Of a DNA stretch of 64,000 bases, positions 33,450-42,800 are shown in pieces. The DNA is taken from assembly GCA_020426845.1 (NCBI GenBank), contig JAGQPF010000517.1, forward strand, positions 1 to 64,000, given 5' to 3'. The notes under the pieces are model-generated. The model was not told the origin of the DNA. It saw nothing but the letters and a program-made list of their open reading frames with translations, and did no database searches. Both the position numbers and the translations under genes were made by a program. This DNA comes from Planctomycetales bacterium (lineage in GTDB: Bacteria; Planctomycetota; Planctomycetia; Pirellulales; Pirellulaceae). Numbering within the stretch: position 1 is the first letter of the stretch; every line of letters starts with the position of its first letter.

Positions 33450-35168
33450 TTATCGAGCGCTCGGCTGGTGCACCTTCGGCGCACTTGCCTTTTTGTAGTC
33501 TTTCATGCGGTCCAGGATCCCTTGGACTTCGCGAATGCCATACTCGCCTGCCTTGGTGGGGCCTTCGGCCGCCCACACCTGGATCTGCGCTCGCAAGTCC
33601 TTGACCAACGCGTCTGTTTCAGCCCGATACTCCGATTCGTTCTCCGCGGTGACCTTTCCGTCCCACTTCGAGCTCCGAGCTTGCGCACGCAAGCCAAGTT
33701 GCGAGAGCGTTTCGTCAACCTTTGACTGCTCGTCTTGAGCTCGCGTCTCCCGATTATGCTCTTCTCGCTCCTTCTGCATCGCGGCCAGTGTGTCATCGTC
33801 CAGCCCTAACGGGAGCGCAAACTCTCGAACCAGGTTGTGCACTTCCCACGGCACGAACACATTCATCACGAGAAGCGTCATGATCCCGACCGTGCTCAAC
33901 TCCGTGAGCCGTATGAACAATCCTCCGGAGAATTGCTTGGCAGCGGTTGAAAAGGCCACCGTCGCTGTCAACGCCGCCCCAGTCACCAGCAACAATCCCA
34001 TTCCCGGGTTCGTTGCGTAGGTTGAACTGCCGTGGGTATTGTCCAGCAGTTCAAACATCAATCGTGACACGTAGACACTCTTGACCACCCAAGCCAGACA
34101 GGTGGCGACGAGCCCCAGACCACAGGCTACCAGCAGCAAACTCATCACGGTCTGCGCGATGCTGGGCAGCCATCCCATCTTAGAACCCAACGCCAGAGCG
34201 ATGCCCACGAGGCAACTCAGGCCGGCCAGCGCAATCGCGCCGGTTCCGGGCGGAGCGTTTTCTTGTTTCGCCTTGTCCGAGAGCTGTTCACCGCCAGCGT
34301 TCGTGAGCACCACCGAACCTGTTCCGGTGATGCCGACATACGCGGTCTCCCCGCCTTCAAACGTTTCGGAGATCACTACCCATGAGGAGGCACAGCCCAC
34401 CATGGCCACCACCATCGCGACGCATCCCACCGACAATGCGATGATGCCCCCCACGCTGATCCCGACGCCGCCGGCCCCGGGTGACCACCGCGCCGGAGTC
34501 CGCAGCATGGGCGATTGACCGGCGCCGCCTGTCGCGGGAGTGGCCAATGGATCACCGCCCAACGGACCACCGCCCAATGGATCGCCGCCCAACGGACCCC
34601 CGCCCAATGGATCGGCCAAAGGGTCAGCCAGCGGATCTGCCATAAGACCAGCTCCGAGCGGATCCATGGCAAGCGGGTCCGCGGCTGGCGAAGGTATCGT
34701 GAGCGGTGCTGTCACGGCAGTGGGCGCGGGACTGGCCTTCGGTTTGCTCGGCGCGCCAGCCGGGACTTGCAAGACTTGCCCACAACTACATTTGGCCTTG
34801 GTCCCCGCCATGTGACCGGGAGCGGCGAACGCTCGTAGGCAATGAGGGCACTGCACGGGAATCGTCCCGCTGGCGGAACGTGGCGAGCTGGACACGGGCG
34901 CGGATTGCGGCGCCACGGTCGCTCCCGGCGCGCGCGGCACGTTGACTATGCCGCCGCAGGGACATTTGGCCTGCTTGCCCGCCAAGGCGGGTGGCGCCGC
35001 AAAACTCTTGCCGCACGACTCACAACGAACAACCGAAGAGCTCCCCGGTTGCGAATCCCCGGGGACATGAATCACGCCACCGCATTTGCAACGAGCACTC
35101 TTGCCTCGCAATGTATCGGGCGCGACCGTCGCCACACCGCATTGCGGGCACGTGACTTTCAATGGCAT
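33450..35168 (-). CDS. polytopic membrane protein with three zinc ribbons and DPL-repeat linker
   Basis: A 572-residue protein of unknown function. Three zinc-ribbon units open it, each CxxC...CxCG: CPQCG/CKCGG (about 5-28), CESCG/CPCGG (48-72) and CPHCL/CSCGQ (106-130). A linker rich in ADPL and GGGPLGGDPL repeats follows (about 165-220), then about five membrane helices (for example GISVGGIIALSVGCVAMVV, LSCLVGIALALGSKM, LLLVACGLGLVATCLAWVV) and a charged C-terminal helical tail. The ribbons presumably sit in the cytoplasm and bind zinc and possibly nucleic acid or protein. The ATG at 35168 is preceded by GAGG at a longish spacing. The linker repeats are coded by imperfect 15/30-bp DNA repeats. 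Confidence 0.75.
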   Translation of the reverse strand: MPLKVTCPQCGVATVAPDTLRGKSARCKCGGVIHVPGDSQPGSSSVVRCESCGKSFAAPPALAGKQAKCPCGGIVNVPRAPGATVAPQSAPVSSSPRSASGTIPVQCPHCLRAFAAPGHMAGTKAKCSCGQVLQVPAGAPSKPKASPAPTAVTAPLTIPSPAADPLAMDPLGAGLMADPLADPLADPLGGGPLGGDPLGGGPLGGDPLATPATGGAGQSPMLRTPARWSPGAGGVGISVGGIIALSVGCVAMVVAMVGCASSWVVISETFEGGETAYVGITGTGSVVLTNAGGEQLSDKAKQENAPPGTGAIALAGLSCLVGIALALGSKMGWLPSIAQTVMSLLLVACGLGLVATCLAWVVKSVYVSRLMFELLDNTHGSSTYATNPGMGLLLVTGAALTATVAFSTAAKQFSGGLFIRLTELSTVGIMTLLVMNVFVPWEVHNLVREFALPLGLDDDTLAAMQKEREEHNRETRAQDEQSKVDETLSQLGLRAQARSSKWDGKVTAENESEYRAETDALVKDLRAQIQVWAAEGPTKAGEYGIREVQGILDRMKDYKKASAPKVHQPSAR

Positions 35169-35318
35169 GAACTCAGTTCCCTCAGGTGATATTCGGTACC
35201 CCAAAAGATGTCATGCACGACGATGACTATAGCCGTTTATCATCACCCGAAACTCATCCGAATTCAATCACTCCGATCGGGACACATGGGGATGCGTGAG
35301 GATGCGGGGGGGTCCGCG

Positions 35319-35573
35319 CTACCCCGAAGCCTCCGGGGTCAAGTCGGCCATCTGCGCGTTCAACTCAACAAACGGTCGCCACTCATCGGGCACATTTTCT
35401 TCGGCAAAAATGGCCCCAACCGGACAAGCGTGGGCGCAGGCTTCGCAGTCGATACACTTATCGGGGTGAATGTAGAGCATCTGCTCTCCCTCATGAAAAC
35501 TGTCACAGGGACAAACTTGGACGCATTCGCGATGCTTGCAACCGAAGCATGGCTTGGTAACCACATGAGTCAT
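35319..35573 (-). CDS. fdxA: 7Fe-type ferredoxin (FdxA-like)
   Basis: An 84-residue electron carrier. Cys pattern: CFGCKHRECVQVCP (first cluster, with the spacing of 3Fe-4S plus shared Cys in FdxA proteins) and CIDCEACAHACPVGAI (4Fe-4S). Between the two lie DSFHEGEQMLYIHPDKC, typical of the FdxA/7Fe ferredoxin family. Excellent ribosome site (TAAGGAG, 6 bp spacing) fixes the ATG at 35573. Cytoplasmic; partners are not in the window. Divergent from the sigma-kinase pair. Confidence 0.92.
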   Translation of the reverse strand: MTHVVTKPCFGCKHRECVQVCPCDSFHEGEQMLYIHPDKCIDCEACAHACPVGAIFAEENVPDEWRPFVELNAQMADLTPEASG

Positions 35574-35794
35574 GGCGAACTCCTTAGGAGGCACGAGGAC
35601 GATGGAGGGCGACGGGACAGACAAACTCCCGCACGTGGATGGGCGGCGCCGCTCGATGCGTTCCCTTTTCAGATGGCGCCGTTCTCCTCCCCATTCGATT
35701 GCGGCATCCCGGGCGGACATGAAATCGGGCAATTTTCAAAACTGGCGCCAGATCCACTCATCCCAACTCCCCTGCAGCAAACTGTCGCGCCGCA

Positions 35795-36385
35795 ATGACT
35801 TCATCGGATCCCAGCACGAGTTGGCTTTGGCGTGGCATCTACAGCGAAGAGCCTCGCGCCGAGCAACAAGCCTATGAGCAATACGCCGCTCGGCTGCTGG
35901 CTCTGACGCAGGCGAGAATGTCCCCGGCGCTGCGGCAGCGTGTGGACGCCGAGGATGTACTGCAGTCGGCCTTTCGCACGATGTTCCTCGGCATCCGCGA
36001 GGGTCGCTTTCAAGCCCATCACAGCGGCAGCTTCTGGCATCTGCTCGCTCGCTTGACGTTGAACAAACTGCGGCGCCAAATCGAAGTGCATACGGCCCAG
36101 CGTCGCGACATCGGCGCTGAGCAAGCAGCCAGCGACTCGGCGACGCCCGAAGACGCACTTTCTCGCGAGCCGTCGGCCGAGGACATCTGTGTTGCCGCCG
36201 AGTTGCTGGCGCGTTGCCTGGAGGAGCTGAGCCCGGCTAAACGGCAGGCATTGTTGTTGCGACTCGAGGATCGCTCCACGGCGGAGATCGCCGGCGAGAT
36301 CGGGCGCACCGAGCGCACCGTGCGACGGTGGCTGCATGAAATCGGAGAACGTTGGCTGCTGCTCGCCAGGAGTTCCGACTCATGA
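35795..36385 (+). CDS. ECF-family RNA polymerase sigma factor, coupled to a kinase gene
   Basis: A 196-residue sigma factor. Region 2: ARMSPALRQRVDAEDVLQSAFRTMFLGIREG; region 4: LEELSPAKRQALLLRLEDRSTAEIAGEIGRTERTVRRWL, an HTH. The planctomycete type with a shortened linker. The gene ends with TGA that overlaps the ATG of the kinase gene (ATGA), so both proteins are made in fixed ratio. That arrangement is a known mark of ECF groups whose activity is set by a Ser/Thr kinase rather than by an anti-sigma factor. Target promoters unknown. Confidence 0.88.
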   Translation: MTSSDPSTSWLWRGIYSEEPRAEQQAYEQYAARLLALTQARMSPALRQRVDAEDVLQSAFRTMFLGIREGRFQAHHSGSFWHLLARLTLNKLRRQIEVHTAQRRDIGAEQAASDSATPEDALSREPSAEDICVAAELLARCLEELSPAKRQALLLRLEDRSTAEIAGEIGRTERTVRRWLHEIGERWLLLARSSDS

Positions 36386-37860
36386 ACAAGCCGCCTCCCG
36401 CAGCGTCTCCAACCACCGCGCAAGCTCAGCTCTCCGCGGCCAGTGAGCAACTGGTCGAGCAATTCGAAACTGCGTGGCGAGAAGCCGCGGGATGTCATTT
36501 CGCTTTTGAGCCCGATGTGGCGGCGTGGTCGCGACAGGCGCCGATCGCCGAGCGGCAGCGGCTCACGCTCGAGTTGATCGCGGTCGACCTGGAATTTCGC
36601 TGGCGTTACGGCCGCCACCCTCGTCGCTTGGAAGCGTATCTTGCGCGGCTTTTGACCTGGACGCGCGATACGGCGCCGCCCGAGTTAATCGTCGAGGCCT
36701 ATCGCAACGAATTGCGTTGGGGCGGCTCTCCCTCGCGCGCCGACTATCTCGCCCGCTTTCCGGCTCAGGCCAGTGGCGAGCTTGCCGAGGCGCTGCTGCA
36801 GACAGAGGCGGACCTATTGGTAGAAGGCATCACCGCAACGTCGATGTCAACGCATCGGGCCTCCATCGCAGGCGACCCTTGTGAGGCCCGGTCAACGCAT
36901 CGGGCCTCCATCGCAGGCGACCCTTGTGAGGCCCGGTCAACGCATCGGGCCTCCATCGCAGGCGACCCTTGTGAGGCCCGGTCGAGTCGGATCCGATCGC
37001 CCGGAATTGGCACGGCTGCTGCGCCGCTGTGCGGCGAAGACTTCCTTCTGCGCCGTCTGATCGGCGTCGGCGGCGCTTCTCGAGTCTATGCGGCGGTTCA
37101 GCGGAGCCTCGACAAGCTGGTCGCGGTCAAGGTGTTGCGGCGCCGGTGGGCACAAGAGCCGCGCTTCGTCGCACAGTTGCTCGCCGAAGCTCGACTGGCC
37201 GCTCAGTTGGACCACCCTCAGATCGTCGGCGTGCACGGAGTTGGACTGCTTCCCGCGACTCGCAGCGGATCCGGCCATGCGGTGACGCTGCCGTTCCTGA
37301 CCATGGACTTTGTTCACGGCCCCAGCCTGCGCGACCAACTCCGTTGCCGCTTCCGTCGATCGCCGGAAGAGGCGACACGTCTGATCGCCGAGTTGGCGCG
37401 GATCGTGCACCATGTGCACCGGCGAGGTTACTTCCATGGAGACATTTCGCCCGGCAACGTCATCATGCGTACGCAGGGTGTTGTTGACGGACTGGAAGTC
37501 CGTCGTACGAGGGAGGGAGGCGAGCAACCGGTGCTGACCGACTTTGGCCTGTCGGGTCCGCTGGGCGTGGCGGGCAAGGCTATCGGTGGCACACCGCCTT
37601 TCATCGCTCCGGAACAGCTCCGCGGTGAGCCGCTCACTCCCGCAGCGGACATCTACTCGCTGGCGTCCTTATGGATCGCGTTGGTGTCCGAACACAACGT
37701 CCAACCGAGTTTGGACCTTCCGAACCTGATCCGCCAACATCGCTCGGCCTGGGGGCCTGCCACAGAGATGATCCAGCGTTGTCTGTATCCCGACGCGAGC
37801 AAACGCTACGACAACGCCAACACCTTCGCCGCCGACATGGAGCAGACCACGACAAGGTAA
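36382..37860 (+). CDS. Ser/Thr kinase-like protein with HGDIS catalytic loop and in-frame repeats
   Basis: A 492-residue kinase-fold protein. Residues 20-150 form the helical planctomycete domain (DLEFRWRYGRHPRRLEAY, then ADYLARFPAQ) also seen on the 4.6-kb kinase. Residues 156-200 are three perfect 15-residue repeats encoded by family B DNA. The kinase domain (about 215-490) has GVGGASRV and VAVKVL, then HGDISPGNVIM where HRDxKxxN is expected: Asp and Asn remain, Arg is Gly and the catalytic Lys is Ser. DFG is intact. A family D repeat adds VDGLEVRRT between the catalytic loop and DFG. No membrane helix. Possibly weak or inactive; likely controls the coupled sigma factor. Confidence 0.85.
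   Translation: MNKPPPAASPTTAQAQLSAASEQLVEQFETAWREAAGCHFAFEPDVAAWSRQAPIAERQRLTLELIAVDLEFRWRYGRHPRRLEAYLARLLTWTRDTAPPELIVEAYRNELRWGGSPSRADYLARFPAQASGELAEALLQTEADLLVEGITATSMSTHRASIAGDPCEARSTHRASIAGDPCEARSTHRASIAGDPCEARSSRIRSPGIGTAAAPLCGEDFLLRRLIGVGGASRVYAAVQRSLDKLVAVKVLRRRWAQEPRFVAQLLAEARLAAQLDHPQIVGVHGVGLLPATRSGSGHAVTLPFLTMDFVHGPSLRDQLRCRFRRSPEEATRLIAELARIVHHVHRRGYFHGDISPGNVIMRTQGVVDGLEVRRTREGGEQPVLTDFGLSGPLGVAGKAIGGTPPFIAPEQLRGEPLTPAADIYSLASLWIALVSEHNVQPSLDLPNLIRQHRSAWGPATEMIQRCLYPDASKRYDNANTFAADMEQTTTR
36847..36981 (+). repeat. family B palindrome, three perfect 45-bp copies inside a kinase gene
   Basis: Three identical 45-bp units containing GGGCCTCCATCGCAGGCGA and CCCTTGTGAGGCCC, in frame and coding for STHRASIAGDPCEAR three times. 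The perfect identity suggests recent expansion. Confidence 0.95.
37486..37504 (+). repeat. family D palindrome inside a kinase gene
   Basis: One copy of GACGGACTGGAAGTCCGTC in frame within the kinase gene, between the catalytic loop and the DFG motif, where it lengthens a loop. Confidence 0.9.
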
Positions 37861-37861
37861 C

Positions 37862-37884
37862 CCGAAGCGTCAGCGAGGGATCGG
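37862..37884 (-). repeat. family C repeat, single copy
   Basis: One CCCGAAGCGTCAGCGAGGGA copy directly after the kinase stop codon, in the gap before the dockerin gene. Confidence 0.8.
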
Positions 37885-37927
37885 AACTGCTCGCAGGCCC
37901 GACTTCGCCGATTGAGATGTTCCGCCT

Positions 37928-38971
37928 TTAGAAGTTCAGCCCGGGCAGGCCACCCAGCAGCGGCGACCAATGCGCGATGAAGAAGCTCAGCAGCGTGCCG
38001 CCTCCGGCGAGTTCGTCGCGAAGCTCCACTGCCAGCGGTGGCAGCGCGCGTCCCGAATTTTCGTAAGCCGTCAACAGATCGACGATGCCCGTGCGGAACT
38101 GCTCGACGTCCAGGTTGCGCAAGGTTGCCAGCGAGAAGTGCAGGTCCGTGCTGGTGAACAGGTCGACCAACTGCTGGGCGGGGTCGGTCAATTGAATCGC
38201 GCCCGACTCCACTTCATCGAGAAACGAGGAAATGTCACTCCTCAAGTCTTGCAAACCGATGCCATCCAGGAACGCGCCGAGTCGTTCGCGGAGCCGGTCT
38301 CCATTCAGGTGATTCTGCAGGAGTTGCTCGGTTTGTTGCCGCAGCTGAGTGCGCCATGACTGCAAATCGGCGCGAACCTGGTCAAGCGCCCCTCCAGCGT
38401 TCTCGAGTCCCGAGGAGGCCAACTGATGCAACTGCTCTCGCAAATCCACGAGCAATGCGTCATCGGTAAGGAAATGGGCCTCAAGCTCCTGACGCAATTC
38501 GGCGATGCGATCCGACTGGCCGGCGAGCAGTTGATCGATGGTCTCGGCGATCGTCTCCCCCGGGCCCGACTGCCAATTCGCAATCAGGTCCGCGACGGTG
38601 TCGGAATGCTGAGCCACATCGACGATATTGCGAACTAGCTCATCCAGATTCGCCTCGTCGATGCGCGTGTAAAGATCGGTCAGCATCACGCGCAAGTCGC
38701 CCAGCGTGACATTGCCGTCGCCATTGACATCGAGAAACTGCTGGACGTGCTCTCCCTCGGCCTGCACATCCGTGCTGAGGTCGGTGATCATCAGCCGCAA
38801 GTCCGTGAGTGACAGGGCGCCGTCATTGTTGACGTCGCTGGCGTCCAGCGGATTCTGAAAGCAGTCTCCGGCCAGCAAACGCCGGCACTCCAGCCCTTCG
38901 AAGCGAAGCGAGCGTCGAGCTTGGGAACGAATTGAGGAACGAGTTGAGGAGAGAGGCATCGTGTTCACCAT
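37928..38971 (-). CDS. dockerin-type repeat protein with LEPR-like N-terminal export motif
   Basis: A 347-residue, probably surface or secreted protein. The start RRSLRFEGLECRRLLAGD resembles the planctomycete LEPR/LEDRRLLA motif found at the N-terminus of many exported proteins in place of a classical signal peptide. Two dockerin-like calcium loops follow directly: DVNNDGALSLTDLRLMITDL and DVNGDGNVTLGDLRVMLTDL (residues 46-105). The rest is a long acidic, Leu/Gln-rich helical region (for example LREQLHQLASSGLENAGGALDQV) probably forming coiled coils. Dockerins are normally C-terminal; here they are N-terminal, and no cohesin is seen. ATG at 38971, or the one four codons later. Function unknown. 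Confidence 0.78.
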   Translation of the reverse strand: MVNTMPLSSTRSSIRSQARRSLRFEGLECRRLLAGDCFQNPLDASDVNNDGALSLTDLRLMITDLSTDVQAEGEHVQQFLDVNGDGNVTLGDLRVMLTDLYTRIDEANLDELVRNIVDVAQHSDTVADLIANWQSGPGETIAETIDQLLAGQSDRIAELRQELEAHFLTDDALLVDLREQLHQLASSGLENAGGALDQVRADLQSWRTQLRQQTEQLLQNHLNGDRLRERLGAFLDGIGLQDLRSDISSFLDEVESGAIQLTDPAQQLVDLFTSTDLHFSLATLRNLDVEQFRTGIVDLLTAYENSGRALPPLAVELRDELAGGGTLLSFFIAHWSPLLGGLPGLNF

Positions 38972-39438
38972 GCGACTTCGCCAGAGAATCCGTTCGGCAG
39001 GCCACCGAACCTACCGCTCATGATCGGCACATCCGGAATTATTCTGAAATCGCGAGGAATCTGCAAGCGAAGCGCAGCATGCCTGGCTCGCCCAACCCCC
39101 TACCCGTGGTGTCGCCGCGGTGTCGAGCACCCGGTGTCGAGTGCTTGTGGTGGAGCACCCGTGGTTGAGCATTTGTCGTGGTGCGGGCTGCCCCTGGCCT
39201 GCAGCGAAAACCACAACAATCACAGGCTGCGGGGGGCGAGCAGCCGCTTGATAGAGCAGCGTCCGTGCGGCGAGCAGCCCTCAAGGCAACTGGGATTGCG
39301 CAGTTCTGCACGGGCGAGGACGCCCATACTACGCGCGAGGCCCCCATGCTACTCGCGATGACGCATGCTTCGCGCGAATGGAGGCGTGGAGCGAGGGAGC
39401 TAGATTGCTCGCGTCGCGGGTTGAGACCTGCTGGCCTT
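38972..39438 (+). other. intergenic region with repeat words and one family A palindrome
   Basis: About 470 bp with no gene I can support. Bases 39100-39180 contain a different short repeat (GTGTCGAGCACC and GTGGAGCACCCGTGG words, partly palindromic). A family A palindrome with a GATGCGT-like second half lies at 39297-39345 (GGGCGAGGACGCCC core). The remainder may contain the promoter of the dockerin gene on the minus strand. Confidence 0.6.
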
Positions 39439-39564
39439 CTATTCCATCTTCGTGCAATAGTAGCCGAAAATCACGACGCACAGAGCGATCAAGAGCCACT
39501 CCTGGCGGCCCATGTGCCCCACTCGATAGTAGACCTCCTGTCCAAACCGGTAAATCTCGTCCAC
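39439..39564 (-). CDS. 41-residue single-pass membrane protein, unknown family
   Basis: A short gene with a clear protein-like translation. From a GTG start the product begins DEIYRFGQEVYYRVGHMG, continues with a charged RQEW turn and then one membrane helix (LLIALCVVIFGYY), ending CTKME. In frame, a stop lies seven codons upstream and no ATG intervenes, so GTG is the only common start; its ribosome site is weak. I recall similar very short FGQEVFYRVGHMGRQEWL proteins in planctomycetes, but cannot name a family. Cytoplasmic N-terminus likely. Function unknown. Confidence 0.6.
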   Translation of the reverse strand: MDEIYRFGQEVYYRVGHMGRQEWLLIALCVVIFGYYCTKME

Positions 39565-39840
39565 AGTGCGCTCGTGTGCTGGTCGTTAGAGGGCGTCGGA
39601 GGCGTTTAATGACTACCGATAAACTTGACGAATGAACCATACGCTACGCCCGGGATGCGGAGTTCGGAGGGGCGTGACCGACGTCCCCAAACCCTGGCGC
39701 CGGCCGTTTTTGTTGCGGTCTGTAACGTTTTTTCGGGAGATTCCGGGCTTGGTCATTGCGGCCCCATGCCAGTGCCGACCAAATCCACTACCATTGACCA
39801 CAATAATCGTGCCCCCCGGCCGCGAAGATTCGAGAGCGTG

Positions 39841-42800
39841 ATGAAGATAAAGAAGTTATTGGTCGCCAACCGCAGCGAGATCGCGATTCGCGTCTTTCGC
39901 AGCGCCACGGAATTGGGCATCCGCACGGTCGCCATCTACGCGCATGAAGACCGCTACGCGCTGCATCGTTTCAAGGCGGATGAGGCCTACCAGATCGGGG
40001 AGGGCGGCGAGCCGATCCGCTCGTATCTGGATATTCCCGCGATCATTCAAGTCGCCAAAGAGCACAACGTCGACGCGATCCACCCCGGTTACGGCTTCCT
40101 TTCGGAAAAGCCGGAGATGGCTCGGGCCTGCGCCGAGGCCGGCATCGTGTTTGTCGGGCCGCGCGCCGAGTTGCTGGACCAGCTTGGCGACAAGACGGCG
40201 GCTCGCGACATCGCTCAGCGAGCCAAGGTGCCGGTGCTGGGAGGCACGCCCAAGTCACTTCGCAACGGAGACGAAGGCCTGCAGGAAGCCGCCAAAATCG
40301 GCTATCCGGTGATTCTCAAGGCCGCACATGGCGGCGGCGGCCGGGGCATGCGAGTCGTCGAGCGGGAGCAGGATTTTGCGGCGCAATACGAGGCCGCTCG
40401 CAACGAGTCGCTCACCGCCTTCGGCAGCCCGGACATCTTCATCGAAAAATTCATTGCCCACGCCCGACACATTGAGGTGCAGTTGTTGGGCGACCAACAC
40501 GGCTCGCTCGTTCACCTGCACGAGCGAGATTGCTCGGTCCAGCGCCGGCACCAAAAGGTGATCGAGATCGCTCCCGCCGTCACTCTGAAGCCCGAGGTGC
40601 GGCGGCAGATTTGCGATTCGGCCATCGCCATTGGCCGCGAGGTCCAGTATGAGAACGCGGGCACCGTGGAGTTCCTGCTGGACTCGGACACCGATCAGTT
40701 TTACTTCATCGAGGTGAACCCGCGGATCCAAGTTGAGCACACGGTGACCGAGGAGGTGACCGGCATCGACATCGTCCGTTCGCAGTTGCTGATTGCCGAC
40801 GGCATGCCGCTCGCGGATCCCGCGATCGGCATTGGCTCGCAAGACGACGTGAAGGTCAACGGCTTCGCGTTGCAGTGCCGCGTCACGACCGAGGACCCGG
40901 CCAACAACTTCGTGCCCGACTATGGCCGGATCGCTCACTATCGTTCGGTGGGCGGGGCCGGCGTGCGGCTGGACGCGGGCAGCGCATTCTCCGGCGCGTT
41001 CGTGCATCCCTTTTACGACTCGCTGTTGGTCAAGGTGACGGCGCGGGCAGCCCGGTTCGACGACGCGGTGCGGCGGATGGACCGCTGTCTGCACGAATTT
41101 CGGGTTCGCGGAGTGAAGACCAACATCCCGTTCCTGATCAACGTGCTCTCCCACCCGACCTTTGGCGCCGGGCTTTGCACAACTCGGTTTATCGACAACA
41201 CACCCGAGTTGTTCAAATTTACTCGCCGGCGCGACCGCGCCACCAAGCTGCTGCGATTCCTCGGCGAGACCATGGTCAACGGCAATCCGCTGGTTGAGGG
41301 CCGGCCTGTGGCCACTCGACGCGAGCCGGCGCCAGTGCCGGAATTCGACGCGCGACAGGCGCCGCCGCCCGGCGCCCGCACCAAACTGCTGGAATTGGGC
41401 CCCGAGAAGTTCTCCCGCTGGGTGGGCGAAGAGAAGCGACTGCTGATCACCGACACGACCTTCCGCGACGCGCACCAATCGTTGCATGCGACTCGCTTCC
41501 GCACCTACGACATGTTGCATGTCGTCGAGGCCTATTCCCATCTGTTGCCGGAGCTGTTTTCGCTCGAGATGTGGGGAGGCGCCACGTTCGACACCTCGAT
41601 GCGGTTTCTCAAGGAGTGTCCTTGGGAGCGACTCACGCGAATGCGCGAGAAGTGCCCCAACATTCTGTTCCAAATGCTGCTTCGCGCTTCCAGCGCCGTC
41701 GGCTACGCGAACTATCCCGACAACCTGGTGCAAGAGTTCGTCAAAGAGTCGGCCGAAGCGGGCATCGATGTGTTCCGTGTGTTTGACGCCCTCAACTGGA
41801 CGGACAACATGCGCGTCGCCATGGACGCGGTGCTGGAGGCGGGCGCGATCTGCGAAGCCTCGATTTGCTATACGGGCGACCTGCTCAACCCCAACCGCAC
41901 GAAGTACGGCATCAAGTACTACGTCGAGCTGGCAAAGACGCTGGAGAAGATGGGCGCCCATATCCTGGCCATCAAGGACATGGCGGGGCTCTGCAAGCCG
42001 GAGGCCGCCGCGCAGCTGGTTCGCACGCTGAAACAAGAGGTCGGCTTGCCGATCCACTTCCACACGCACGACACGGCGGGCATCCAGGCCGCCTCCCTGC
42101 TGCGAGCCGCCGACGAGGGCGTGGACATCGTCGACGCCGCCATGGCGCCAATGTCCGGCGGCACCTCGCAAGTCAACCTGAACACGCTGACCGAGGCCGT
42201 GCACTATCGCGACCGCGACACACAATTGGACTCGGAATGCCTGGACGAGGTGGCGGATTACTGGCGGGCCGTGCGCGAGTTCTACCTGCCGTTTGAAAGC
42301 GTCGTGCTGCCCGGCACGGGCGACTTGTACAACCACGAAATGCCCGGCGGTCAATACACCAACCTCTATCAGCAGGCCCGCGCCCTGGGCCTTGCCGAGC
42401 GTTGGGTGGAGGTCTGCCATGCCTATGCCGACGTCAACCGCATCTTCGGCGACATCGTCAAGGTGACGCCCACTTCCAAGGCCGTCGGCGACATGGCGTT
42501 GTTTCTCGTCGCCAACGAAATCTCCGCCGAGGACCTTGCCAGCGGCCGTCGCGAGCTCGCCGTGCCCGAGTCGGTGATTGACCTGATGCGCGGCGCGATG
42601 GGCCAGCCGCCGGGAGGCTTTCCGCCTGACATTCAGAAAAGAATCGTGGGGGACCGCGAGATCTTTCACGACCGGCCCGGCGCGACGCTCGCCCCGGTCG
42701 ACTTCGAGGCCACCGCCAAGCAGCTCTCGGAGTTGCTCGCCCGACAGCCCTCGCGCCGCGAGCTGCTCAGCTACCTGCTCTACCCGCGCGTGTTTGAGGA

